Source of the DNA: Candidatus Methanomethylophilus sp. UBA78
GTDB lineage: Archaea; Thermoplasmatota; Thermoplasmata; Methanomassiliicoccales; Methanomethylophilaceae
NCBI GenBank assembly: GCA_002503545.1
Contig: DARY01000032.1
Coordinates: forward strand, 19,490-71,190
DNA length: 51,701 nt
Direction of reading: 5' to 3'
The notes under the pieces: model-generated
Told to the model about the DNA's origin: nothing
The model's database searches: none
What the model saw: only the letters and a program-made list of their open reading frames with translations
Program-made: the position numbers and the translations under genes
Part shown: positions 8,049 to 15,691 of the stretch, piece by piece
Layout of the letters: each line of letters begins with the position of its first letter
Numbering within the stretch: the stretch's first letter is position 1

Positions 8049-8435
8049 ATGGTGAACGGTACGTCATGCATCCGCGGTTACGCCTCCGCGAACGTCGACA
8101 GCCTCCTCTCGGAGGACGGTGCGGGGAAGATGCTGCTCGGGGAGAGGCGCGTCCCCAAGGAGGAGCTCCTGGACGCCGTCGCCGCCCTGCTGGAGGAGAG
8201 GTTCCCCGGGAGACCGCTGCTCAGGGTGGGCGACGGGTTCCTGCCCAGCATAGCGGAGGCCGTGCGCTCGTCCGGAGGGGAGGGGATAATACTGGTCTAC
8301 GGACCCCTCTTCTACGGTCCCGAGGAGAGCTACGTCGGCTCCCTCCCCGACGGCATCGTTGTCCTCTGCACACAGGAACTGTGTCATCAGGTGCCGGCCG
8401 TCTTCCGCATGCACCGAATCCTTTTATCCGCATGA
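8049..8435 (+). CDS. Unknown soluble protein
   Basis: 128-residue protein that I cannot assign. It has alternating helices and strands: an amphipathic stretch VPKEELLDAVAALLEERFPG, then GDGFLPSIAEAV, then two hydrophobic strands IILVYGPLF and GIVVLCTQELC. The layout is reminiscent of a small alpha/beta nucleotide- or ligand-binding fold, but no motif is diagnostic. The codon pattern is that of real genes in the window. A TTTTATC TATA box at 8016-8022 lies 30 bases before the ATG, so translation is likely leaderless. It ends 16 bases before msrAB, whose own promoter lies within this gene's last codons. Confidence 0.65.
   Translation: MVNGTSCIRGYASANVDSLLSEDGAGKMLLGERRVPKEELLDAVAALLEERFPGRPLLRVGDGFLPSIAEAVRSSGGEGIILVYGPLFYGPEESYVGSLPDGIVVLCTQELCHQVPAVFRMHRILLSA
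8422..8428 (+). promoter_or_regulatory. TATA box of msrAB, inside the preceding gene
   Basis: TTTTATC 27 bases before the msrAB ATG. It lies within the last codons of the upstream gene, so msrAB can be transcribed independently as a leaderless mRNA. Confidence 0.5.
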
Positions 8436-8451
8436 GACGGATTCCTCCGCC

Positions 8452-9420
8452 ATGAAGGAGATCTGGTTCGCCGGAGGGTGCTTCTGGGGCACGGAGAAGC
8501 TCATGTCGTCCATACCGGGCGTCGTTTCGACCGAGGTCGGATACGCCAACGGCGACCCGGACATGAATCCGAGCTACGAGGAGGTCTGCCGCCGTACCAC
8601 CGGGTACCGCGAGACGGTGCACGTGACGTACGACCCAGAGATGGTGAGCACGGACTACCTGGTCTATGCTTTCTACGCATCCATCGACCCGACCCTCAGG
8701 AACGGGCAGGGGAACGACCGCGGACCGCAGTACCAGGCGTGCATATTCTGGAACGACCCGGAGACCGAGGGGACGGTGAGGAGGATCTCCGGCACGGAGG
8801 CGCTCAGGTACGACCCCTTCGAGGTGGTCCTCGAGGAGCTGAGGGTGTTCCGCCGGGCGGAGGAGTACCACCAGAAGTACCTCGACAGGAACGAGCACGG
8901 CTACTGCCACGTGGACCCGTACCTCATAAAGCAGGTCTCGGAGAGGGTGTTCGACCCCGCCTCCTACAGAAGACCCAGCAGGGAGGATATCGAGGACAGG
9001 CTGTCGGGGGAGGAGGTCCGCATCACGCAGGACGGGGGCACGGAACCGCCGTTCGACAACGAGTACGACGCCGAGTTCAGGAGGGGTATATTCGTGGACA
9101 GGGTCACCGGGGAGCCCCTCTTCCTCTCGCAGGACAAGTACAACAGCCACTGCGGATGGCCCGCCTTCAGCCGTCCCCTGGACCCCAATGCGATGGTGTA
9201 CCTGGAGGACCGCAGCCTCCCCATAACCCGCATAGAGGTGCGCAGCCGCGTGGGGAACACGCACCTGGGTCATGTGTTCTACGGGGAGTCCGGGTCGCCG
9301 ACCCGCGTGAGGTACTGCATGAACAGCGCATCCCTCCGCTTCATACCCGTCGAGGATATGGAGAAGGAGGGGTACGGCGGCCTGGTCCCCCTGGTGGGCG
9401 AGAAGAAGGAGATGTGGTAA
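8452..9420 (+). CDS. msrAB: Fused methionine sulfoxide reductase MsrA-MsrB
   Basis: Bifunctional repair enzyme that reduces both stereoisomers of methionine sulfoxide in oxidised proteins, 322 residues. The N-terminal MsrA domain begins KEIWFAGGCFWGTE with catalytic Cys10. The C-terminal MsrB domain (from about residue 175) contains YNSHCGWPAFSRPL, THLGHVFYGE and RYCMNSASLRF with catalytic Cys289. The usual MsrB CxxC zinc pairs are not evident, as in the zinc-free MsrB class. The start at 8452 was chosen because the MsrA fold begins there and a TATA box lies 27 bases upstream; a longer frame to 8359 overlaps the previous gene. The gene ends flush against the convergent GNAT gene with no gap. 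Confidence 0.95.
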   Translation: MKEIWFAGGCFWGTEKLMSSIPGVVSTEVGYANGDPDMNPSYEEVCRRTTGYRETVHVTYDPEMVSTDYLVYAFYASIDPTLRNGQGNDRGPQYQACIFWNDPETEGTVRRISGTEALRYDPFEVVLEELRVFRRAEEYHQKYLDRNEHGYCHVDPYLIKQVSERVFDPASYRRPSREDIEDRLSGEEVRITQDGGTEPPFDNEYDAEFRRGIFVDRVTGEPLFLSQDKYNSHCGWPAFSRPLDPNAMVYLEDRSLPITRIEVRSRVGNTHLGHVFYGESGSPTRVRYCMNSASLRFIPVEDMEKEGYGGLVPLVGEKKEMW

Positions 9421-9675
9421 TCACTTCTTGGCGAGGACGGAGGCGGCGTAGGAGCACGACGCCCTCGTCTCGAACCCCTCCTCCGAGGCGAATTCGCAGG
9501 CCCTGTCGACCAGGATCCTGCCTATGCCCTTCCCCCTCATCTCCGGAAGGATGACCGTGTGCGTTATGTTCATGGCCCCGTCCGAGACGGAGTAGGTCAC
9601 GTAACCGACCTCCCTGCCCTCCTCCATGGCCGATATGCGTGCAGCATCCCTGTCGTGGCGAATCTCGATGGTCAT
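9421..9675 (-). CDS. Small GNAT-type acetyltransferase
   Basis: 84-residue single-domain protein of the short Gcn5-related acetyltransferase type. It has the acetyl-CoA loop LPEMRGKGIGRILVDRACEF, preceded by the strand MNITHTVI. The beginning TIEIRHDRDAARISAME fits the compact class that lacks the first helix pair. The ATG at 9675 is supported by a TATAAAA-type box 28 bases upstream (leaderless); the longer open frame reaching 9858 runs through the promoter and is unlikely. The substrate is unknown. Its stop codon directly abuts the msrAB stop. Confidence 0.8.
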   Translation of the reverse strand: MTIEIRHDRDAARISAMEEGREVGYVTYSVSDGAMNITHTVILPEMRGKGIGRILVDRACEFASEEGFETRASCSYAASVLAKK

Positions 9676-9698
9676 GCATGGCGTATCTCGTACGGCAG

Positions 9699-9706
9699 AT
9701 ATAAAA
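9699..9706 (-). promoter_or_regulatory. TATA box of the small GNAT gene
   Basis: Minus-strand TTTTATAT centred 28 bases before the ATG at 9675; it decides the short start. Confidence 0.55.
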
Positions 9707-9809
9707 CAGACCCAGATGCGATACGGCAAACGACGGACACGGGGGAAGGGACGGATACCCGCAACATGTGCGGCGGCGATGAGCCAGACCCGGGGAGAAC
9801 GATACCGGC

Positions 9810-9880
9810 GTCCCGCAGAAGGCGGGACCTCTCCCCGCGCACGGCCGCACTGGCACATGCCGCGGGGATTCAGACCGCGG
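9810..9880 (-). terminator. Two hairpins after the Cys-rich gene
   Basis: Stem GTCCCGC/GCGGGAC (9810-9828) and CCGCGG/CCGCGG (9860-9880). The second lies just after the stop of the minus-strand gene ending at 9889, with TTTTT between stop and stem. Termination is plausible but not textbook. A CTGGCACAT copy sits at 9850-9858 between them. Confidence 0.4.
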
Positions 9881-9888
9881 AAAAAGGT

Positions 9889-10209
9889 TCACTCGATCTT
9901 GAGGGAGACGTCCCTCTTGAGTCCCAGATCGGATGCGACCTCCATGGCCTTGATGAAGGCGCAGGGGACGGGACAGGCCGCGTGGGGGCAGAACTCGCTC
10001 GCCGCGACGTATATGGGGTTGTCGCGCATCTTCAGGCCCATGACCTCGTAGGCGTTGACCTCGCCGACCGAATCCGCCAGCTTCCTGATATGGGGGCATG
10101 CGGTCTCCACCTCGAAGACGACGCTCATCATGTCCTCGCTGGGTTTGGCGACGATGGTTGTTCCGAGTCTGCATACTCCGGGGTCGACGGTAACTTTGCA
10201 TTCGCTCAT
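9889..10209 (-). CDS. Cysteine-rich conserved-type protein, unknown function
   Basis: 106-residue protein starting MSECKVTVDPGVCRLGTTIV. Six cysteines are visible, including VETACPHIRKL and FCPHAACPVPCAF, a pattern suited to binding a metal or Fe-S cluster. It resembles small Cys-rich proteins common in anaerobic archaea and bacteria that begin with a VxPGVC element, but I cannot name the function. The ATG at 10209 is chosen because AAGGTG lies seven bases upstream; an extra 12-residue extension has no ribosome site. A CTGGCACAT copy (10239-10247) sits between the probable TATA box and the gene and may be an operator. Confidence 0.72.
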   Translation of the reverse strand: MSECKVTVDPGVCRLGTTIVAKPSEDMMSVVFEVETACPHIRKLADSVGEVNAYEVMGLKMRDNPIYVAASEFCPHAACPVPCAFIKAMEVASDLGLKRDVSLKIE

Positions 10210-10299
10210 TTTCACACCTTTGGTTGGAACGGAAAACGCTGGCACATCTTAAAGCATATACGGCGGATGCGTCCCTTTGTTGTAACGCCACGGCAATAT

Positions 10300-11049
10300 T
10301 CACTGTTTCCTCTTGCCCTGGTCGCCGACCGCCTTCTGCTTGGCCGCCACGGCCTCGGCGTCCCCCAGATACCTCTTCGAGACGACCTTCATCGAATCGT
10401 CGAACGTGTAGACCAGCGGTACGCCCGTGGGGATGTTCACCCCGGTGATCTCCTCGTCCGACATGCCGTCCAGGTATTTCACCAGGGCGCGGATGGAGTT
10501 GCCGTGCGCGAAGACGACGACCTTCCTGCCCCCCTCGACGTCCTTCCTTATCGTGCCCTCGTAGTAGGGCACGACGCGCGCGACCGTGTCCTTGAGGCTC
10601 TCGGTCATGGGGCGTCCCTCGGCCGGGGCGTCCCTGTACCTGATCTCCCTCGCGGGACTGCGGGGGTCGTCCTCGGCCAGCGCCGGGGGGCGTATGTCGT
10701 AAGAGCGCCTCCAGAGCAGGACCTGCTCCTCCCCGTACTTCTCCGCCGTCTCGGATTTGTTGAGACCCTGCAGGGCGCCGTAGTGCCTCTCGTTGAGCCT
10801 CCAGTCCTTGACCTCCTCGATCCACTCCAGGTCCATCTCCCCCAGGGCCGCGTGGGCGGTGTGTATGGCCCTCCTCAGATAGGAGGTGTAGCACCTGTCG
10901 AAGGTGAAACCCTCCTCCTTCATGAGGACGCCGGCGGACCTCGCCTCCTCCCATCCCTTCTCGGAAAGGTCCACATCGGTCCATCCGGTGAAGAGGTTCT
11001 TCTTGTTCCACTCGCTCTCTCCGTGCCTTACAAGGACAAGCTGCTTCAT
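10300..11049 (-). CDS. gpmA: 2,3-bisphosphoglycerate-dependent phosphoglycerate mutase
   Basis: Interconverts 3- and 2-phosphoglycerate in glycolysis/gluconeogenesis. The 249 residues match bacterial-type dPGM: phosphohistidine motif VLVRHGESEWN, the partner LNERHYGALQGLNKSE and the second catalytic His in VVVFAHGNSIRALV. Most archaea use the unrelated cofactor-independent enzyme, so this gene was probably acquired from bacteria at some point; its codon use is now native. The ATG at 11049 follows a GGAG site; ATGs at 11058 and 11079 are less well placed. It is divergent from the SPFH gene. Confidence 0.93.
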   Translation of the reverse strand: MKQLVLVRHGESEWNKKNLFTGWTDVDLSEKGWEEARSAGVLMKEEGFTFDRCYTSYLRRAIHTAHAALGEMDLEWIEEVKDWRLNERHYGALQGLNKSETAEKYGEEQVLLWRRSYDIRPPALAEDDPRSPAREIRYRDAPAEGRPMTESLKDTVARVVPYYEGTIRKDVEGGRKVVVFAHGNSIRALVKYLDGMSDEEITGVNIPTGVPLVYTFDDSMKVVSKRYLGDAEAVAAKQKAVGDQGKRKQ

Positions 11050-11181
11050 GAACGACATCTCCGGCCCAAATCCGGCCAACGTCCGCCCTAATGTAAGGCG
11101 ATTTTAAATAACTGTCATAAGAAAAGGGGCACCGCCCACCCAATTCTAAATACCTAGAAACGTATTATGCAGTGAATATAA

Positions 11182-12267
11182 ATGAACGAGATACTAGTTG
11201 TATTGGCGATTCTCATCGTCTTCGTGGTAATCACCTTCGTCTTCAGCGGCGTGAAGATCGTTCAGCCGTACGAGCAGGCGATATACATGAGACTGGGGAA
11301 GTTCGTGCGCGTGCTCAACCAGGGTCTGAACTTCGTGTTCCCCCTCATAAACCAGGTCGTGAAGCTCGACCTCCGTACGGAGGTCATGGACGTCCCCAAG
11401 CAGGAGGTCATAACCAAGGACAACTCCCCCGTATCCGTCGACGCCATCATCTACATCAAGGTCACCGACCCCCAGAAGGCCTTCTTCGAGGTCACCGACT
11501 ACCGTCTGGCCACCGTGAACCTGGCCCAGACCACCCTCCGTTCCGTCATCGGACAGATGGAGCTCGACGAGATCCTCTCCAACAGGGAGAACATCAACGT
11601 GCAGCTCAGGGACACCCTCGACGATGCCACCGACAAGTGGGGCGTCAGGGTGGAGAACGTGGAGATCAAGGAGGTGGACCCCGCCTCCAAGGTCAAGGAC
11701 TCCATGGAGGAGCAGACCTCCGCGGAGAGGAAGAGACGCGCGGCCATCCTGGAGGCCGACGGTCTGAAGAGGGCCGCCATCCTGGAGGCCGAGGGTAAGA
11801 AGAAGTCCAAGATCCTCGAGGCCGAGGGAACGAGGCAGTCTATGATACTGGAGGCCGAGGGAACCAGGACGGCCACCATACTCCAGGCGCAGGGAGAGGC
11901 CCAGCGCCTCCGCATCATGTCCGTGGGAGCGGCCGCGATGGACTCCAAGGCCCTGTCCGTCCTCTCGATGGACACCCTCAAGTCGGTCGGGCAGGGACAG
12001 TCCTCCAAGATATTCTTCCCCATGGAGCTCACCAGGCTGGTGGACGGGATATCCGACTACGTCGGCTCGACCAGGAACGTACCGGACAGGGAGGTCTCGG
12101 ACACCGGTGCCATAAGGGAGGCCGTGGGGGACCCGGACGACATCCTCGGACCCATCCCCTCCATAGAGGAGGTGCAGAAGGAGACCGAGTCCTTCAAGAA
12201 GAACGTGCAGGCCGACCTCGACGAGTCCAACGCCCTGGCCGACACCAGCTCCGAACCGAGGGCCTGA
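11182..12267 (+). CDS. SPFH/stomatin-family membrane scaffold (slipin-like)
   Basis: Membrane-anchored scaffold of the stomatin/prohibitin superfamily, thought to organise membrane microdomains and act with its NfeD partner. In 361 residues it has an N-terminal membrane helix (residues 2-23), the SPFH domain from VKIVQPYEQAIYMRLGKF to about residue 180, then a coiled coil made of five 11-residue repeats of the type RxAAILEAEGx (residues 185-239, bases 11734-11898), and an acidic tail. It is followed two bases later by the NfeD gene, the classic stomatin operon. The gene is divergent from gpmA with about 130 bases between. Confidence 0.93.
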   Translation: MNEILVVLAILIVFVVITFVFSGVKIVQPYEQAIYMRLGKFVRVLNQGLNFVFPLINQVVKLDLRTEVMDVPKQEVITKDNSPVSVDAIIYIKVTDPQKAFFEVTDYRLATVNLAQTTLRSVIGQMELDEILSNRENINVQLRDTLDDATDKWGVRVENVEIKEVDPASKVKDSMEEQTSAERKRRAAILEADGLKRAAILEAEGKKKSKILEAEGTRQSMILEAEGTRTATILQAQGEAQRLRIMSVGAAAMDSKALSVLSMDTLKSVGQGQSSKIFFPMELTRLVDGISDYVGSTRNVPDREVSDTGAIREAVGDPDDILGPIPSIEEVQKETESFKKNVQADLDESNALADTSSEPRA

Positions 12268-12269
12268 GC

Positions 12270-12713
12270 ATGGAAGCGGCTGCGGTGGCCCTGATGGTGA
12301 TGGTCCTGGGCCTCGCGCTCCTGGCGGCGGAGAGCTTCTTCCCGGGAGGGTACCTGCTCATCCCGGGGGCCATAATGGTGATAGTCGGAGCCTACGGCTA
12401 CGCCGCCCCGGGGAACTTCTACTCCTGGTGGACGCCCGTGGTGGCCATCGTATCCTCGGTCCCCGTGACAGCCGCCACCATCTACCTCTACAAGAGGCTG
12501 GGTTCGCCCGAACCCCCGACCACCACCGTCTCCGCGTCCCTCGTCGGCAAGGAGGGACTCGTCGTCGTGGGCATCAACCCCGGCAACATGAAGGGGAAGG
12601 TGAGGATCGGGTCCGACACCTGGAGCGCCAGGGCCGACGAGGAGATCCCCGAGGGGACCCGCGTCGTCGTCGACCACAGCGAGGGCGTCCACGTCCACGT
12701 CGTGAGGAAGTAA
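12270..12713 (+). CDS. NfeD-like protein, partner of SPFH protein
   Basis: Short NfeD (NfeD1b type) membrane protein of 147 residues. It has hydrophobic helices at about residues 4-20, 28-46 and 54-75, then a C-terminal OB-fold domain (from SASLVGKEGLVVVG to GVHVHVVRK). The family partners with stomatin-like proteins, and here it is the second gene of the operon, separated by two bases. No protease domain is present, unlike long NfeD. Confidence 0.92.
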   Translation: MEAAAVALMVMVLGLALLAAESFFPGGYLLIPGAIMVIVGAYGYAAPGNFYSWWTPVVAIVSSVPVTAATIYLYKRLGSPEPPTTTVSASLVGKEGLVVVGINPGNMKGKVRIGSDTWSARADEEIPEGTRVVVDHSEGVHVHVVRK

Positions 12714-12719
12714 ACCGGT

Positions 12720-13157
12720 TCACAGACCCGCATCCCGGAGCATGGACACTAGTTCCTCCGGGTTGCGGGCGATTTTTCCGTCCAGCGCACCGACGATCAT
12801 CATGTTGTCGATGCCGTACTCGGCCGTGCGGACGTCCGTCTTGAGGCCGAAGCGGGGTTTCCCTTTGGCGGCGGCGTAACCGAGTTCCACGCAGGCGCCC
12901 TCGTCCGGGACCCTGCCGTCGAGGTTCATGACCAGGGCGTCGCAGGAATCGAGAAGTGCCAGATCGCTCCTGTACACTTCCGCGGCCTTCGCGGCGGCGT
13001 ATTCGGGGGAGCGCATGCGCCCGGGATCTATGTCCGTCTCGCAGTCCTGGGGGAGGACGAGGTCGAAGCCGTCCTCCGCCAGACGGCGCCTGAGCTTCGC
13101 ATTGTACTCCGTCTCGGATGCGCAGAAAAGGGGGCCGGCGAGGTAGAGTCTGCTCAT
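12720..13157 (-). CDS. Nucleoside 2-deoxyribosyltransferase family
   Basis: 145-residue enzyme of the nucleoside 2-deoxyribosyltransferase/DNA-nucleotide hydrolase fold, acting in nucleotide salvage or sanitation. It begins SRLYLAGPLFCASE, the substrate-binding loop, and contains DALVMNLDGRVPDEGACVELGYA with the catalytic Glu in the GxxxELGYA context. The length equals the family norm. The gene is convergent with nfeD with only six bases between stops. Whether it transfers or simply hydrolyses the sugar bond cannot be told from sequence. Confidence 0.88.
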   Translation of the reverse strand: MSRLYLAGPLFCASETEYNAKLRRRLAEDGFDLVLPQDCETDIDPGRMRSPEYAAAKAAEVYRSDLALLDSCDALVMNLDGRVPDEGACVELGYAAAKGKPRFGLKTDVRTAEYGIDNMMIVGALDGKIARNPEELVSMLRDAGL

Positions 13158-13246
13158 CCGGACCCCTCCGCGGCCCCGATCTCGATGCCTGAGGGGATAT
13201 GGGTTGCGCCAGTCATGGGGATCGTAACCTTCGAACGAACAGTAGG

Positions 13247-13254
13247 TTTATATG
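13247..13254 (+). promoter_or_regulatory. TATA box of tRNA-Ala
   Basis: TTTATATG about 40 bases before the mature 5' end, giving a short 5' leader for RNase P. Confidence 0.65.
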
Positions 13255-13292
13255 CTTTGGTCCGATAAGTGGGAAATGCCGGGATTTTCAAT

Positions 13293-13369
13293 GGGCAAGT
13301 AGATCAGCCCGGTAGATCGCTGCCTTCGCAAGGCAGAGGCCGCGCGTTCGAATCGCGCCTTGTCCACCA
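13293..13369 (+). tRNA. tRNA-Ala, anticodon CGC
   Basis: A full cloverleaf can be drawn: acceptor GGGCAAG/CTTGTCC with the alanine identity pair G3:U70, D-stem GATC/GATC, anticodon stem CTGCC/GGCAG with loop TTCGCAA (anticodon CGC, reading GCG), and T-arm GCGCG-TTCGAAT-CGCGC. The discriminator A and the terminal CCA are encoded. There is no intron. Confidence 0.96.
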
Positions 13370-13477
13370 TAACTCACCAACCTCCGACCGTGCGGAAATC
13401 CTCTATATGACCCAGATCCCGAACTGAGAAGAACCGCAGACGGCCGTCCGCCGGAGAATGATCGGAAGGCTGCGGCA

Positions 13478-13563
13478 TCTGGCACATTCCAAGCCCCTTT
13501 TCGGTCGATGAACCTATATATGGAATCAATAATCCCGTAGCATACCGTGCCAATTGTTGGCAC
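13478..13563. promoter_or_regulatory. CTGGCACAT element, TATA box and operator-like repeat before the PaaK-like gene
   Basis: TCTGGCACAT at 13478-13487, preceded by GCTGCGGCA as in the MATE promoter, lies 26 bases before the TATA box CTATATATGG (13514-13523). Downstream, between the expected transcript start (about 13545) and the ATG, is an inverted repeat GTGCCAA-TTG-TTGGCAC (13547-13563), well placed for a repressor. Confidence 0.5.
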
Positions 13564-13582
13564 ATAACATACCGGTGATGCA

Positions 13583-14884
13583 ATGACTTTCTGGAACGAG
13601 GAGATCGAGACCGTACCTGCCGAGGATCTTAAGGAGATGCAGTTCAGACTGCTTCAGAAGGAGATCCGCACCATGTACGAGAGGTCGGAGTTCTTCCGCG
13701 GCCGCATGCAGTCCGTGGGACTGACCCCCGACGACATAACGGACATGTCCCAGTTCAGGAAGATCCCCTTCATGGTCAAGGCGGACCTCAGGGACCACTA
13801 CCCCGACGGCCTCTTCGTCAGACCCTACGACGAGCTGGTCAGGATCCACGTCTCCTCCGGCACCACCGGCCGCCCCACGGTGGTCGGGTACACGCAGACC
13901 GACATAGACAACTGGTCGGAATCCCTGGCCAGGGGACTGACCTCCTTCGGCGTCGGCAGGAAGGACGTGTTCCAGAACATGCACGGGTACGGGCTGTTCA
14001 CCGGCGGCCTCGGCGTGCACTACGCGGGAGAAAAAGTAGGAGCGACGGTCATACCCACGGGGGTCGGCAACACCGAGAGGCAGATCCAGCTCATGCAGGA
14101 CCTGCCGGTCACCTGCCTCGCCGGGACCCCGTCCTACATGTTCCACATCGCCGACGTGTGCGACCAGAAGGGCATCGACATACGCAAGCAGACGCACGTC
14201 ACCAAGGCCCTGGCGGGCGGGGAGCCCTGGTCCGAATCCATGAGGAGGAAGCTCTACGAGAGGACCGGCATAAGGGCCTACGGGTGCTACGGCGCGAGCG
14301 AGTTCTACGGCCCCATGTTCCTCGAGTGCGAGGAGCAGTGCGGCATGCACGTATGGGCCGATCTGGCACTGGTGGAGATCCTCGACAAGGACGGGAACCC
14401 GGTACCCGAGGGCGAACCTGGGGAGGTCGTCGTCACCATGCTCCAGAAGGAGGCGTTCCCCCTCATAAGGTACAAGATAGGCGACATATCCACCCTGACC
14501 TGGGAGAAATGCAGGTGCGGGAGGACCCACCCCCGGCTCGGGAGGATAACCGGCAGGGCGGACGACATGATAGTCGTGAGGGGCATCAACGTGTTCCCGT
14601 CACAGATCGAGAGCGTCATCGGGGAGATGCCGTTCCTGTCCCCCTTCTACCACATCACCCTCACCAACGAGAACTACATGGACAAGATGGTGGTGGACGT
14701 AGAGGTCCTCCCCGACCACCTGCCGGACGACGTGAACGCCATAAACGAGATGTCCGCGAGGATCCAGGCGAGACTCAAGGACGTCCTCAACCTGAAGGCG
14801 GTCGTCAAGATGAACCTGCCCGGCACCCTCGAGAGGTTCGAGGGGAAGGCCAAACACGTCACCGACAACAGGTCCTGGGACTGA
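13583..14884 (+). CDS. Phenylacetate-CoA ligase family (PaaK/F390-synthetase-like)
   Basis: Adenylate-forming enzyme of the PaaK family, 433 residues. It has the AMP-binding loop VSSGTTGRPTVVGYT, CYGASEFYGPMF (the equivalent of the YGxTE motif), LIRYKIGDIS, GRADDMIVVRGINVFPSQIE and the C-terminal lysine region FEGKAKHV. In methanogens such proteins occur as phenylacetate/indoleacetate-CoA ligases (for aryl-acid assimilation) or as coenzyme F390 synthetases; the sequence does not decide between them. A GGTGA site lies five bases before the ATG. The gene stands alone with its own regulated-looking promoter, and two hairpins follow it. Confidence 0.9.
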   Translation: MTFWNEEIETVPAEDLKEMQFRLLQKEIRTMYERSEFFRGRMQSVGLTPDDITDMSQFRKIPFMVKADLRDHYPDGLFVRPYDELVRIHVSSGTTGRPTVVGYTQTDIDNWSESLARGLTSFGVGRKDVFQNMHGYGLFTGGLGVHYAGEKVGATVIPTGVGNTERQIQLMQDLPVTCLAGTPSYMFHIADVCDQKGIDIRKQTHVTKALAGGEPWSESMRRKLYERTGIRAYGCYGASEFYGPMFLECEEQCGMHVWADLALVEILDKDGNPVPEGEPGEVVVTMLQKEAFPLIRYKIGDISTLTWEKCRCGRTHPRLGRITGRADDMIVVRGINVFPSQIESVIGEMPFLSPFYHITLTNENYMDKMVVDVEVLPDHLPDDVNAINEMSARIQARLKDVLNLKAVVKMNLPGTLERFEGKAKHVTDNRSWD

Positions 14885-14918
14885 TCGGACCGACGTCCCG
14901 GGCAGGGATGTGAAACTA

Positions 14919-14982
14919 CGGGTCCCGTCAGCGGGATCCCTTCAAAAAATATGTGGAGTACCGGCCCCCGGAAGGGGGCCGG
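14919..14982. terminator. Two hairpins between convergent paaK-like and speD genes
   Basis: The first has arms GGGTCCCG/CGGGATCCC (14919-14939, one bulge), followed by CAAAAAA. The second is a perfect 9-bp stem CCGGCCCCC/GGGGGCCGG (14961-14982) with the same GGAA tetraloop as the mtaB hairpin, followed by TGTGTT. Confidence 0.6.
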
Positions 14983-15013
14983 CGTGTGTTCTAAAGAATC
15001 GTTCGCGGTTGCT

Positions 15014-15439
15014 TCAGATGTCCCTGAAGGAGACGGAGTACTCCATCTTCTTCGCTCCGAAGTATTTCTGCACGTATTTGGCGGTCTTCTCGGGCGGGAA
15101 CTCCCTGCAGGAGAACACGTCGATGAAGCACCTGTCGGTGTCCTCGGCGAAGTGCCCGGAGATCATGGAGGTCTCGATGAGCTGGCAGAGGGAGTATCCC
15201 TGCACCTTGGGCTCGGCTCCGAAGAATACGACGTAGGGCTCGCCGTACCTCTTCATGTTGATCTCCTTGGCGAGGTCGATGGCGAACTGGGTTATGTGTT
15301 CTTTCGAGGAGATCAGGTCGTGATCGCACTCGCCGAGATCGATGCTGACGAGCAGTCCCCACTGCTTCTCGTTGTTGTATTTCGCAATAGCCTCCTCATC
15401 GGAGAGGAGGGGTCCGGCTTTAGGTCCCATTGAGTACAT
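15014..15439 (-). CDS. speD: S-adenosylmethionine decarboxylase proenzyme
   Basis: Pyruvoyl enzyme that decarboxylates AdoMet to supply aminopropyl groups for polyamines. The 141 residues contain WGLLVSIDLGECD, MKRYGEPYVVFFG, the self-cleavage region LIETSMISGHF (predicted pyruvoyl Ser91, catalytic His96) and FIDVFSCREF with the proton-donor Cys111. The cleavage site reads TS rather than the common ES, and ISGHF replaces ISxHT, so this is a divergent subgroup. The ATG at 15439 follows GAGG by about eight bases; an upstream ATG at 15496 would add 19 non-homologous residues and overlap the promoter TTTTAATA near 15500. Confidence 0.87.
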   Translation of the reverse strand: MYSMGPKAGPLLSDEEAIAKYNNEKQWGLLVSIDLGECDHDLISSKEHITQFAIDLAKEINMKRYGEPYVVFFGAEPKVQGYSLCQLIETSMISGHFAEDTDRCFIDVFSCREFPPEKTAKYVQKYFGAKKMEYSVSFRDI

Positions 15440-15661
15440 TTTTAACGCCTCTTTACGACACACATTTCTGGTGCTTGAAATCAACATAATATTCACGTAT
15501 TAAAACCGAATCCCGTTACCGACGTTTATTCCGACAAGTGTCGAAAAGATGTGTCGTAAGGATTACAAAACACCGGTATTGCGTTTTCTCCGTGCGGGCC
15601 GCCCTCCCTCCCGCAGGCATGCGGGGGACCGATCCGCACGGGGCCCGCGACGGCAAACAAA

Positions 15662-15667
15662 TTTATC
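15662..15667 (+). promoter_or_regulatory. TATA box of the zinc-ribbon/TPR gene
   Basis: TTTATC centred 28 bases before the ATG at 15692; no ribosome site, so leaderless. Confidence 0.5.
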
Positions 15668-15691
15668 CGTTCCGCCGATTAGTTCCCTGAA

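Noticed and set aside
11734..11898. A 33-base periodic tract considered as a tandem DNA repeat or CRISPR.
   Set aside because: It encodes coiled-coil repeats of the SPFH protein; there are no spacers and the periodicity is at protein level.
13293..13369. The tRNA-Ala considered as an integration site for the AAA/DUF4435 region.
   Set aside because: No duplicated tRNA 3' end was seen downstream and no integrase gene is present.
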